In this document: positions 17,199-25,031 of the stretch, in pieces
How positions within the stretch are numbered: position 1 is the first letter of the stretch
Layout: every line of letters begins with the position of its first letter
Source: Rhizobacter sp. SG703
Lineage (GTDB): Bacteria > Pseudomonadota > Gammaproteobacteria > Burkholderiales > Burkholderiaceae_C
DNA: 64,000 nucleotides
NCBI RefSeq assembly: GCF_012275445.1
Contig: NZ_JAAZQK010000002.1
Location: forward strand, 496,001-560,000
Direction of reading: 5' to 3'
Translations under genes and position numbers: made by a program
The notes under the pieces: generated by a model
Told to the model about the DNA's origin: nothing
Seen by the model: the letters and a program-made list of their open reading frames with translations, nothing else
Database searches by the model: none

Positions 17199-17738
17199 AT
17201 GAGCCGCACCAAGAGCATCCTGACCGAAGCCAAGCAGATCGAACGCGCCATCACGCTGATCAACCTGGGCGCGCGCCTGCAGGTGCTGGAATCGGAAACC
17301 GACCTGTCCTACGAGCGCCTGCTGCGCCTCTACAAGGAAGTTTCCGGCAAGTCGCCGAGCAAGGGCCAGCTGCCCTTCTCCACCGACTGGTTCATGACCT
17401 GGCAACCGAACATCCATGCTTCGCTGTTCCTGAACATCCACGAATACCTGAACAAGGTGGCCGTGATGGACGAGATCGACACCGTCATCAAGGCCTACCA
17501 GCTGTACTCCGAGCAGACCCAGGCGCAGGGCCTGGAAGCGCTGCTTTCGGTGACCCGCGCCTGGCGCCTGGTCAAGTTCGTCGACAACGGCATGCTGACG
17601 ATGACCAAGTGCTCGAAGTGCGGCGGCCATTTCGTCAGCCACCCGCACGAGATTTCCAAGCATTACGTGTGCGGCCTGTGCAACCCGCCGGCGCGCGCCG
17701 GCAAGGGCAAGGCCAGCGGCGGCATCCAGATGCACTGA
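17199..17738 (+). CDS. flhC: Flagellar master regulator subunit FlhC
   Basis: The 179-residue partner of FlhD and main DNA-binding subunit. The zinc site is intact: cysteines at 138, 141, 158 and 161 (TKCSKCGG and YVCGLCNPP). The central motif LPFSTDWFMTWQPNIHASLF is typical. A strong AAGGAGAGAG site precedes the ATG. FliT encoded at 7929 may modulate this complex, as in enterics, though that has not been shown here. Confidence 0.96.
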   Translation: MSRTKSILTEAKQIERAITLINLGARLQVLESETDLSYERLLRLYKEVSGKSPSKGQLPFSTDWFMTWQPNIHASLFLNIHEYLNKVAVMDEIDTVIKAYQLYSEQTQAQGLEALLSVTRAWRLVKFVDNGMLTMTKCSKCGGHFVSHPHEISKHYVCGLCNPPARAGKGKASGGIQMH

Positions 17739-17872
17739 AAGACGGCAGATGCCCCTCAAGTCGAGCGGCGGACCGTCGATAACCTTCTCAACGTTTTCTG
17801 TTTTTCCCTGGGTAGTGTGAGTTAGCGACTTTTGTTTTCCTGATCTCCTCCTGGCGCTGAAAAGTGCTTTCA

Positions 17873-17900
17873 ACGGGTCCCACGGGGCCCGTTTTCTTTT
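17873..17900 (+). terminator. Terminator downstream of flhDC
   Basis: A hairpin ACGGGTCCC / GGGCCCGT with a short loop, followed by TTTTCTTTT. It lies 135 bases after the flhC stop and before the first foldback element. Confidence 0.85.
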
Positions 17901-17953
17901 GGTTGGCAGGTTTTGCCCTGCGTGGCATGCCGGGTCTCGCTTCGGGTGGCATT

Positions 17954-18428
17954 GCCGGGTCTCGCCCCGGCGGGCGAGTCACTTTCATTTGCTGGCTCAA
18001 ATGAAAGTAACCAAAGCAAAGCGCCTCAACACACACCATACGGTTCGTTCTGGCTCGCTGCGGACAACACGGCCACGCCGCTGCTCTCCCACCTTGCTTG
18101 GGATTGTTGCCCTTCCTTTTTCCTCACACGCCCCGCTTCGGGTTGCCGTAGCCGTAGCCCGAATACCAATCCGGGGTCCAGGCGATGCGCAGCGAGCTGG
18201 ACGGGAAGAACGCACAACAATCCCAACCACGGTGGAGGTCTAGCGGCGTGGCCGTGTTGTCCGCAGCGTGCAGAACGAACCGTATGGTGTTCGGGTTCAA
18301 GCGCCTTTGCTTTGGTTACTTTCATTTGGCAAGACAAATGAAAGTGACTCGCCCGCCGGGGCGAGACCCGGCAGCAGCCTCACGCAGTGAAGAAGCTCCA
18401 CTCCGCAGAGGCCCCCTCGCGCAGCGAG
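17954..18428. repeat. Foldback element, copy 1
   Basis: A non-coding inverted-repeat element between flhC and motA. The first 38 bases (17954-17991) are the exact reverse complement of the last 38 of the core (18335-18372). The arms continue with interruptions for about 165 bases, and the centre (about 18120-18190) is unpaired apart from a small CTTCGGG hairpin. Each end also carries a local hairpin, ACTTTCATTT / AAATGAAAGT. The right flank ends CTCGCGCAGCGAG at 18428; the left flank seen in the other copies is replaced here by a partial duplication of GCCGGGTCTCG. Short open frames inside are not credible genes. The gap 17739-18573 otherwise holds the flhDC terminator and the motA promoter. 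Confidence 0.9.
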
Positions 18429-18486
18429 AAGCATCATTTTTTCCAGCGCTGTTCGAGCGATTGCCGCCCCCCCACCCCCCCGACAC

Positions 18487-18513
18487 TCAAGTGACTGGGG
18501 TCAGGGCCGATAA
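18487..18513 (+). promoter_or_regulatory. Sigma-28 promoter for motA-motB-cheY-cheZ
   Basis: TCAAGTGA, 11 bases, GCCGATAA, with a perfect -10 box. It lies 61 bases before the motA ATG and just beyond the first foldback element, so motility genes are transcribed separately from flhDC. Confidence 0.85.
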
Positions 18514-18573
18514 CGGTCCGAGACATGCGCCGGACACGGGCGTGCACCCCACCCACACGGAACACCCTGGATC

Positions 18574-19434
18574 ATGTTCGTCCTCATCGGTTACGCGGTT
18601 GCCCTCGGGTGCATCTTCGGCGCCTACGTCCTGCACGGCGGCAACATGAGCGTGATCATCCACGCGCTGCCGACCGAGCTGATGGCCATCCTGGGCGGCG
18701 CGCTGGGTGCCTTCGTCGTGAACAACCAGCCGAAGGTGCTGAAGGCGACGCTGGCCGCGCTGCCGACGCTGCTGAAGGGCTCCAAGTATTCGAAAGCCCG
18801 CTACATGGAGCTGCTCGCGCTGCTCTACGACATCCTGCAGAAGGCGCGCAAGGAAGGCCTGATGTCGATCGAGAACGACGTCGAGCGTCCGCACGAATCG
18901 GCCCTCTTCAAGAAGTACGCGACGGTGGGCAACGACCACCACGTGGTCGAGTTCATCACCGACTACCTGCGCATGATGGTCTCGGGCAACCTGAACGCCC
19001 ACGAGATCGAAAGCCTGATGGACAGCGAGATCGATACCCACCACCACGAAGCGCATGCGCCCGCCGCGGCGATCGCCCGGCTGGCCGGCGCACTGCCGGC
19101 GTTCGGCATCGTCGCCGCGGTGCTCGGCGTCGTGAACACGATGGGCTCGGTCGGCCAGCCGCCGGCGATCCTCGGCGGCATGATCGGCTCGGCGCTGGTC
19201 GGCACCTTCCTCGGCATCCTGCTGGCCTATGCGGTCGCGGAGCCGCTGGCCGGGCTGATGGAACAGAAGAACGACGAGAACGGCAAGGAGCTGCAGTGCA
19301 TCAAGACCACGCTGCTCGCGAGCATGCAAGGCTATGCGCCGCAGGTGGCAGTGGAGTTCGGCCGCAAGGTGCTGTATTCGGCCGACCGCCCGACCTTCGC
19401 CGAGCTCGAAGGCCATGTGAAGGGAAAGAAGTGA
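18574..19434 (+). CDS. motA: Flagellar motor stator protein MotA
   Basis: A 286-residue inner-membrane protein with four spans (about 1-20, 30-52, 165-190, 200-222) and the large cytoplasmic loop in between. The loop region RPHESALFKKYATVGNDHHV and the span AFGIVAAVLGVVNTMGSVGQ are conserved; the proline in GQPPAI corresponds to the region important for torque. With MotB it forms the proton-driven stator. motB starts 25 bases later. Confidence 0.96.
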   Translation: MFVLIGYAVALGCIFGAYVLHGGNMSVIIHALPTELMAILGGALGAFVVNNQPKVLKATLAALPTLLKGSKYSKARYMELLALLYDILQKARKEGLMSIENDVERPHESALFKKYATVGNDHHVVEFITDYLRMMVSGNLNAHEIESLMDSEIDTHHHEAHAPAAAIARLAGALPAFGIVAAVLGVVNTMGSVGQPPAILGGMIGSALVGTFLGILLAYAVAEPLAGLMEQKNDENGKELQCIKTTLLASMQGYAPQVAVEFGRKVLYSADRPTFAELEGHVKGKK

Positions 19435-19459
19435 CCTCCAAGAAGAAGGACGCTCCGTA

Positions 19460-20410
19460 ATGGCCGGCGATTCGAAGAAGCTGCAGCCGATCATCATCAA
19501 GCGCATCAAGAAGGGCGGTCACGGCGCCCATGGCGGCGCGTGGAAGATCGCCTATGCCGACTTCGTCACGGCGATGATGGCGTTCTTCCTGCTGATGTGG
19601 CTGCTCGGCTCGACCACCGAGGGCGACAAGAAAGGCATCGCCGACTATTTCCAGGCGCCGCTGAAGGTGGCGCTGCTGAGCGGCGGCAGCGGCTCGGGCG
19701 ATTCGTCGCACGTGATCAAGGGCGGCGGCACCGACCTGACCCGCAGCGGCGGGCAGGTCAAGCGCGGCGACAACGCGTCGCGCAGCACCATCAACCTCTC
19801 CGCGGTCAAGGCCGAGCAGCGCCAGGCCGAGGCGCAGCGCCTGCAGGCGCTGAAGCAGCATGTCGAGGACGTGCTGGCCGGCAACCCGAAGCTGGCCGCG
19901 CTCAAGTCGCAGATCCGGCTGGACATGACGCCCGACGGCCTGCGCATCCAGATCGTCGACGACCAGAACCGACCGATGTTCGACAGCGGCAGCGCGATGG
20001 TCAAACCCTACATGCGCGAGCTGCTGCAGGAGATCGGCGGCGTGCTGGCCGAGGTGCCGAACCGGCTGACGCTCGAAGGCCATACCGACGCCGCGCCGTT
20101 CGGTGGCGGCGAGCGCGGCTACAGCAACTGGGAGTTGTCGTCGGACCGTGCCAATGCGTCGCGTCGCGAGCTGCTGCTGGGCGGGTTGCCCGAAGACCGC
20201 ATGCTGCGGGTGCAGGGCCTCGCGTCGAGCGCGCTGTTCGACCGCAACGACCCGTTGAGCCCGACCAACCGGCGCATCAGCATCATCGTGATGAACCGCG
20301 AGGCGGAGGACCGTTTCTTCCAGACCACGCCCTTGATGCCGGAGCCCGAGGCACCGGCCGCCGAGGCGGCGACGACGCCGCCCTCAACTTCCGCCGCCAC
20401 TGCCCGATAA
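19460..20410 (+). CDS. motB: Flagellar motor stator protein MotB
   Basis: A 316-residue protein. The single span around residues 27-50 carries the proton-binding aspartate in AYADFVTAMMAFFLLMWLLG, followed by a plug helix. The OmpA-like peptidoglycan-binding domain spans about 165-285 (TLEGHTDAAPFGGG, then NWELSSDRANASRRELL). A Pro/Ala/Thr-rich tail of about 25 residues ends the protein. It anchors MotA to the cell wall. Second gene of the motA operon. Confidence 0.96.
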   Translation: MAGDSKKLQPIIIKRIKKGGHGAHGGAWKIAYADFVTAMMAFFLLMWLLGSTTEGDKKGIADYFQAPLKVALLSGGSGSGDSSHVIKGGGTDLTRSGGQVKRGDNASRSTINLSAVKAEQRQAEAQRLQALKQHVEDVLAGNPKLAALKSQIRLDMTPDGLRIQIVDDQNRPMFDSGSAMVKPYMRELLQEIGGVLAEVPNRLTLEGHTDAAPFGGGERGYSNWELSSDRANASRRELLLGGLPEDRMLRVQGLASSALFDRNDPLSPTNRRISIIVMNREAEDRFFQTTPLMPEPEAPAAEAATTPPSTSAATAR

Positions 20411-20479
20411 CTGCCGCAAGCAGCCGTTTCCAGGCTCCGCCCCGTACCCACCGCCCCAAGCGACCCAGCGAGGACTCTC

Positions 20480-20872
20480 ATGAGCACCGATTTGAAATTC
20501 CTGATCGTCGACGACTTCTCGACCATGCGCCGCATCGTGCGCGGTCTGCTGAAGGAGATCGGCTACAACAACGCCGAAGAGGCCGAGGATGGCGCGGTGG
20601 CGCTGAACATGCTGAAGAACGCGAAGTTCGACTTCGTCGTCAGCGACATCAACATGCCGAACATGAACGGCTTCGAGCTGCTGACGGCGGTGAAGGCCGA
20701 TGCGAGCCTGAAGCACATTCCGGTGCTGATGGTGACCGCCGAGGCACGCAAGGAAGACATCGTGCGGGCGGCGCAAGACGGCGCGGCCGGCTACATCGTC
20801 AAGCCCTTCACGAAGGCCACGCTGGAAGAAAAAGTCCAGAAGATCATGCAGAAGCTGGCCACTGCGGCCTGA
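20480..20872 (+). CDS. cheY: Chemotaxis response regulator CheY (motA operon copy)
   Basis: A single receiver domain of 130 residues with all active-site residues: DD at 11-12, phospho-acceptor D56 ([10 protein letters not shown]), Thr in MVTAEA and Lys in IVKPF. The [17 protein letters not shown] stretch is the typical enteric-like CheY that binds FliM to cause clockwise rotation. It sits directly ahead of cheZ, so it is probably the true motor-binding CheY; a second, different CheY lies at 24602. Confidence 0.95.
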   Translation: MSTDLKFLIVDDFSTMRRIVRGLLKEIGYNNAEEAEDGAVALNMLKNAKFDFVVSDINMPNMNGFELLTAVKADASLKHIPVLMVTAEARKEDIVRAAQDGAAGYIVKPFTKATLEEKVQKIMQKLATAA

Positions 20873-20909
20873 TGCCGGACCAGCCCCCCGATTCACAAGG
20901 GAACTCATC

Positions 20910-21539
20910 ATGAAGATGGACACGATGGCCACGCTGGCCCCGACGGTGCCTGCGGCGTCGCCCGAGGTTTTCCAGCAGCTCGGCGTGATCACGCGCCAGT
21001 TGCACGACACGCTGATGCAGCTGGGCGTGATGCCCAAGCTGCGGACCGCAGCCGACAACCTGCCCGACGCGCGCAGCCGCCTGAACTACATCGCCGAGAA
21101 GACCGGCGCGGCGGCGAACAAGGTGCTGAATTCGGTCGACCAGGCCAAGCTGGAGCACGCGAACATCGCCTCCGAGACGCGCCGCCTGGCGGCCGCCATC
21201 GTGGCCGACCCGGTGAAGGCGGTGGCCTCGGGTTCGGTGATGAATTTCGTCGGTGACGTCGAGGCCGCCACGGCGCGCATCGACGTGCACCTGACCGACA
21301 TCATGATGGCGCAGGATTTCCATGACCTGACCGGCCAGGTGGTGGCCAAGGTCGTCGCACTGGCGTCCGACCTGGAAGACAGCCTGGTCAAGCTGCTGGT
21401 GCAGGCGGCACCGCCGGAGCAAGTGCAGAAGGTGGAGTCGTCGATTCTCAACGGGCCGGTGGTGAATCCGGAAGGGCGGACCGACGTGGTGGCCAACCAA
21501 GGCGAAGTCGACGACCTGCTGGCGAGCCTCGGGTTCTGA
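20910..21539 (+). CDS. cheZ: CheY-P phosphatase CheZ
   Basis: A 209-residue helical protein. The catalytic motif is AQDFHDLTGQ, with D139 and Q143 spaced D-x-x-x-Q; the Gln positions the attacking water on CheY-P. The C-terminal peptide DDLLASLGF is the CheY-tethering tail. It is the last gene of the motA-motB-cheY-cheZ transcript and is followed at once by a foldback element that may serve as its terminator. Confidence 0.95.
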   Translation: MKMDTMATLAPTVPAASPEVFQQLGVITRQLHDTLMQLGVMPKLRTAADNLPDARSRLNYIAEKTGAAANKVLNSVDQAKLEHANIASETRRLAAAIVADPVKAVASGSVMNFVGDVEAATARIDVHLTDIMMAQDFHDLTGQVVAKVVALASDLEDSLVKLLVQAAPPEQVQKVESSILNGPVVNPEGRTDVVANQGEVDDLLASLGF

Positions 21540-21545
21540 ACCTCG

Positions 21546-22038
21546 TCCCGGTGGGGACTCGCTGCGCGCGAGGGCTGTCTTCGCTGCGGGCGAGGTCTGG
21601 TTCACTGCGTGGCATTGCCGGGTCTCGCCCCGGCGGGCGAGTCACTTTCATTTGCTGGCTCAAATGAAAGTAACCAAAGCAAAGCGCCTCAACACACACC
21701 ATACGGTTCGTTCTGCTCGCTGCGGACAACACGGCCACGCCGCTGCTCTCCCACCTTGCTTGGGATTGTTGCCCTTCCTTTTTCCTCACACGCCCCGCTT
21801 CGGGTTGCCGTAGCCGTAGCCCGAATACCAATCCGGGGTCCAGGCGATGCGCAGCGAGCTGCTTGGGAAAAGAACGCACAACAATCCCAACCAAGCCACG
21901 ATGTGCAGCGGCGTGGCCGTGTTGTCCGCAGCGAGCCAGAACGAACCGTATGGTGTTCGGGTTCAGGCGCCTTTGCTTTGGTTACTTTCATTTGGCAAGA
22001 CAAATGAAAGTGACTCGCCCGCCGGGGCGAGACCCGGC
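21546..22038. repeat. Foldback element, copy 2
   Basis: Begins 7 bases after the cheZ stop with TCCCGGTGGGGACTCGCTGC, a left flank shared with copy 3. The core is 21617-22038. Its arms are as in copy 1 but the centre-right part differs (GCTTGGGAAAAGAACGC and CAAGCCACGATGTGCAG in place of the copy 1 sequence), while pairing of the outer arm is kept. The right flank is diverged after CACGCAGTGAA. It fills the 537-base space between two convergent transcripts (cheZ and the LuxR-type regulator), where a long hairpin could end transcription from both sides. Confidence 0.9.
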
Positions 22039-22076
22039 GCAGCCTCACGCAGTGAATAGAAGCCCCAACGCAGTGT

Positions 22077-22718
22077 TCACTCGCTGCCAACAAGCCCGTT
22101 GCGGATCGCATAAACCGTCATCTCGGAGTTGTTCGACAGCCCCAGCTTCTCGAGCACCCGCGCGCGATAGACGCTCACCGTCTTCGGACTGAGCATCAGC
22201 TCCTCCGCGATGTCCGACAGCCGCTTGCCCGACGCGATCATCACCAGGGTCTGCAATTCCCGGTCGGACAGCTTCTCGTGCGCCGCCTCGCTGGTCGGCG
22301 TCGTCAGGCTCTCGACCAGCATCTGCGCGATCTCGGGCGTCACGTACTTGCGGCCCTGCCCCACGGTGCGCACCGCGGCCACGATGGTCGCCGGGTCGCC
22401 GCCCTTGTTCACATAGCCGAACGCGCCCGCCCGCAAGGCGCGGATCGCGTACTGGTCCTCGGGGTACATCGACACCACCAGCACCCGCATCGTCGAACCC
22501 TCGTCCTTCAACACGTGCAGCACGTCCAGGCCGCTGCGGCCCGGCAGGTTGATGTCGAGCACCAGCACGTCGCAGCCGCCGGTCGTGCGCAGCAGCGAGC
22601 GCAGCTCGGTGTAGTCGCCGGCCTCGCCGATCACCTCGATGTCCGGGGCGTCCGACAAGGTGTCGCGGATGCCGCGCCGGATCAGCGCATGGTCGTCGCA
22701 CAGGATCACTTTGATCAT
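22077..22718 (-). CDS. NarL/LuxR-type response regulator
   Basis: A 213-residue regulator. The receiver (1-120) has CDDHALIRRGI and the phospho-acceptor in VLVLDINLPGRSGL. The LuxR-type helix-turn-helix (about 148-205) has LSDRELQTLVMIASGKRLSD and LMLSPKTVSVYRARVLEKLG. Its ATG shares one base with the stop of the kinase upstream, so the two are coupled. Being divergent from the CheA cluster, the pair may control chemotaxis or motility genes, but its targets are unknown. Confidence 0.92.
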   Translation of the reverse strand: MIKVILCDDHALIRRGIRDTLSDAPDIEVIGEAGDYTELRSLLRTTGGCDVLVLDINLPGRSGLDVLHVLKDEGSTMRVLVVSMYPEDQYAIRALRAGAFGYVNKGGDPATIVAAVRTVGQGRKYVTPEIAQMLVESLTTPTSEAAHEKLSDRELQTLVMIASGKRLSDIAEELMLSPKTVSVYRARVLEKLGLSNNSEMTVYAIRNGLVGSE

Positions 22719-23872
22719 CAGATGTTCCCCCACACCGTCGGGTCGTATGGCGCCGACGGCTCCTCGGCGATCTCGAAGTCCAGCTCTTCCGATGTCATCT
22801 CGAGCGGCACCGACAGGATCAGCGTCGTCCCCGCCGGCCCGCTGCTCAGGTCCACCCATCCGCCCACCGTGCCGGCCCGCTCGTGCAGCCCGCGGATGCC
22901 GAACGAGCGCGCCTTCGCGAGGTCGTCCTGGTTCAGGCCGCGGCCGTTGTCGCTGATCTCGAGCGACAGCACCCCGCCGGCCAGCGTCAGGTCGATCTGC
23001 ACATGGCTCGCGTGCGCATGCTTGGTCACGTTGGTCAGCGCCTCCTGCGCGGTGCGGTACGCCACCAGCGGCACGCCGGCCGGCAAGGTCAGGTGGTCGT
23101 AGCGGCTGCGGAACTCGCAGGTCACGCCGGTGCGCTTCTCGAAACGGCTCGCCATCCACTGCAGCGCGGCCACCAGGCCCTGCTCCAGGATCGCCGGGCG
23201 CAGGTTGTGCATCACCCGCTGGCTCGCCTCGATCGCATGGCTCACCGTCTCGAGCGCCGAATTGACCCGCGCCAGCACCTCGGGCGAATCGGAATGCCGC
23301 GCAATCCAGGCCAGGTCGAACTTCAGCGCGGTCAACGAACCGCCGACGTCGTCGTGGATCTCGCGCGCGATCGCCGCCCGCTCCGATTCGACGCTGGTCT
23401 GCAAGTGCTGCGCAAGCTCGTGCACCCGCTGCTTCTGCTCGCCGAGCTCGCGGTCGGCGCGCTGGCGCGCCAGCAGCAGCTCGTGCGCCTCGACCGCATG
23501 CAGCAGCGCCGGCACCAGCCGCGCCAGGTTGTTCTTCAGCAGGTAGTCGCTGGCGCCGTTGCGCATCGCCTCGACCGCGGTGTCTTCGCCGATCTCGCCC
23601 GACACCAGGATGAACGGGATGCTGCGCCCGCTCGCCTTCAGCAGGTCGAGCGCCACCAGGCCCGAAAAGCCCGGCAGGTTGTAGTCGGACACGATGATGT
23701 CCCACTCCTGCGACGGCTCCAGCGCCTGCAGGAACTCCAGCTCCGAATCGACCCGGATCGCGTCGACGTCGAGCCCGCCGCGGCGCAGGTGGGCCAGCGT
23801 CAGGTGGTGGTCGAGCTCGGAATCCTCCAGGTGCAGGAGTCGCAGGCGCTGCTCGGACAGAGGCGGTGACAT
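22718..23872 (-). CDS. Receiver-linked NarX-type histidine kinase
   Basis: A 384-residue soluble protein with a receiver first (LLHLEDSELDHHLTLAHL, phospho-acceptor in VSDYNLPGFSGL), then a HisKA_3 dimerisation helix with the phospho-accepting histidine in AAIAREIHDDVGGSLTALK, then a HATPase with EALTNVTKHAHAS and DNGRGL. Having no membrane segment, it probably receives phosphate or a signal from another component rather than sensing outside. The receiver-first order is less usual for NarX-like kinases. The start at 23872 has only a weak ribosome site. Confidence 0.88.
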   Translation of the reverse strand: MSPPLSEQRLRLLHLEDSELDHHLTLAHLRRGGLDVDAIRVDSELEFLQALEPSQEWDIIVSDYNLPGFSGLVALDLLKASGRSIPFILVSGEIGEDTAVEAMRNGASDYLLKNNLARLVPALLHAVEAHELLLARQRADRELGEQKQRVHELAQHLQTSVESERAAIAREIHDDVGGSLTALKFDLAWIARHSDSPEVLARVNSALETVSHAIEASQRVMHNLRPAILEQGLVAALQWMASRFEKRTGVTCEFRSRYDHLTLPAGVPLVAYRTAQEALTNVTKHAHASHVQIDLTLAGGVLSLEISDNGRGLNQDDLAKARSFGIRGLHERAGTVGGWVDLSSGPAGTTLILSVPLEMTSEELDFEIAEEPSAPYDPTVWGNI

Positions 23873-23968
23873 GGTCCGCAGTATGCCAAGCAACCGGCGC
23901 GCGGGTGCCAACTTCGCACGCTCGCGGCAGCCCTTCGAATTGGCGGCACTTTTCGCCGGTGATTGGGC

Positions 23969-23995
23969 TAATGCTTTCCCGCCCCCTGCCGAAAA
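23969..23995 (+). promoter_or_regulatory. Probable sigma-28 promoter for the CheZ-like/cheY/cheA cluster
   Basis: TAATGCTT, 11 bases, GCCGAAAA. Six of eight bases match at each box. It lies 79 bases before the first gene of the cluster, in the 201-base gap between the divergent kinase and the che genes. Confidence 0.6.
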
Positions 23996-24073
23996 TGCCT
24001 GACAGATATCACGCCTTGCGCAGGAGCTCCCCTGCGCAGCGCCCGATCCCTCACTTTCGAGCGGAGATTTTGG

Positions 24074-24541
24074 ATGCAGATGAACGACGCCAACGATGCC
24101 GGCATGCCACCCGCCCCCGCGGGCATGGCATTGCTCGCCGCCGCCGACCTGCAGGACCACCTGATGTCGGCCACCAACGACCTGGAACGCCTTCAGGCCC
24201 TGCTGGCCGACGCCTGCGACACGCTGATGCAGCGCTTCTACGGCGCCTCGGAGCAGATCCGCACCCTGCGCGAACGCCCCCACTCGGGGGAAGAAAGCGA
24301 CGAAGTGTTCAGCGGCGTCATGCAGGACCTGGGCGGCGCGGTCACCGCGCTGCAGTTCCAGGACATGGCCTCCCAGCTGATCCACCACACCAACCGCCGG
24401 TTGCGCAGCTGCGTCGACCGGCTGGCCCGCGAGGCCTTCGCGGATGACGAAGACGGTGAGACCGTGGTCGAGGAAGCCCCGTTGCGACCCAACCCGGTGA
24501 CCCAGGCCGAGATGGACGTCGGATCCATCGAGTTGTTCTAG
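24074..24541 (+). CDS. Small CheZ-like chemotaxis protein
   Basis: A 155-residue, mostly helical protein. One helix reads TALQFQDMASQLIHHTN: D97 and Q101 have the same D-x-x-x-Q spacing as the CheZ catalytic pair (QDFHDLTGQ in the neighbouring CheZ). A preceding helical part (about 25-65) and an acidic linker lead to a C-terminal peptide MDVGSIELF, in the place where CheZ has its CheY-tethering tail. As first gene before cheY and cheA, it may be a CheY-P phosphatase specific for this cluster, or a scaffold. The homology is inferred from motif and context, not shown by alignment. Confidence 0.6.
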   Translation: MQMNDANDAGMPPAPAGMALLAAADLQDHLMSATNDLERLQALLADACDTLMQRFYGASEQIRTLRERPHSGEESDEVFSGVMQDLGGAVTALQFQDMASQLIHHTNRRLRSCVDRLAREAFADDEDGETVVEEAPLRPNPVTQAEMDVGSIELF

Positions 24542-24601
24542 GCCGCCCTCAAGACTCCAGTCCACCTACCGAAACAGTTTTCGAGAAATCCGGAGAAACC
24601 C

Positions 24602-24964
24602 ATGCATTCCATCCTCGCGGTCGACGATTCGGCCTCCATGCGCCAGATGGTGTCCTTCACGCTGAAGAGCGCCGGCTACAACGTCGTCGAGGCCGTCGAC
24701 GGCCAGGACGCGTACGAGAAGACCAGCGGTCGCGACTTCGACCTCGTGCTGACCGACCAGAACATGCCCCGCATGGACGGCATCAGCCTGACGAAGAAGC
24801 TGCGCGACAACCCGAAGTTCAAGAGCACGCCGATCCTGATCCTGACGACCGAGTCGAGCGACCAGATGAAGCAGGCGGGCCGCAGCGCCGGTGCCACCGG
24901 CTGGCTGGTCAAGCCCTTCGATCCGGCCAAGCTGATCGAAGTCATCAAGAAGGTCGTGCGCTGA
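24602..24964 (+). CDS. cheY: CheY-like response regulator (che cluster copy)
   Basis: A 120-residue single receiver with the DD pair at 8-9, phospho-acceptor D52 (LTDQNMPRMDG), Thr in LTTESS and Lys in VKPFDPAKL. It differs strongly from the CheY at 20480 and is of the type commonly placed directly before cheA in betaproteobacteria. It may act as a phosphate sink or a second output. It lies 67 bases before cheA. Confidence 0.93.
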   Translation: MHSILAVDDSASMRQMVSFTLKSAGYNVVEAVDGQDAYEKTSGRDFDLVLTDQNMPRMDGISLTKKLRDNPKFKSTPILILTTESSDQMKQAGRSAGATGWLVKPFDPAKLIEVIKKVVR

Positions 24965-25031
24965 GCCCCGGCTCGAGCGAACGACTCCTTCCCGCACCGA
25001 CAACATAACGACATCCATCCAGGAGCACGCC

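Noticed and set aside
18026-18337. Short open frames within the foldback elements (about 100 codons), repeated in all copies.
   Set aside because: They lie across both arms of a palindrome, have no ribosome site, and their similarity simply follows the DNA repeat.
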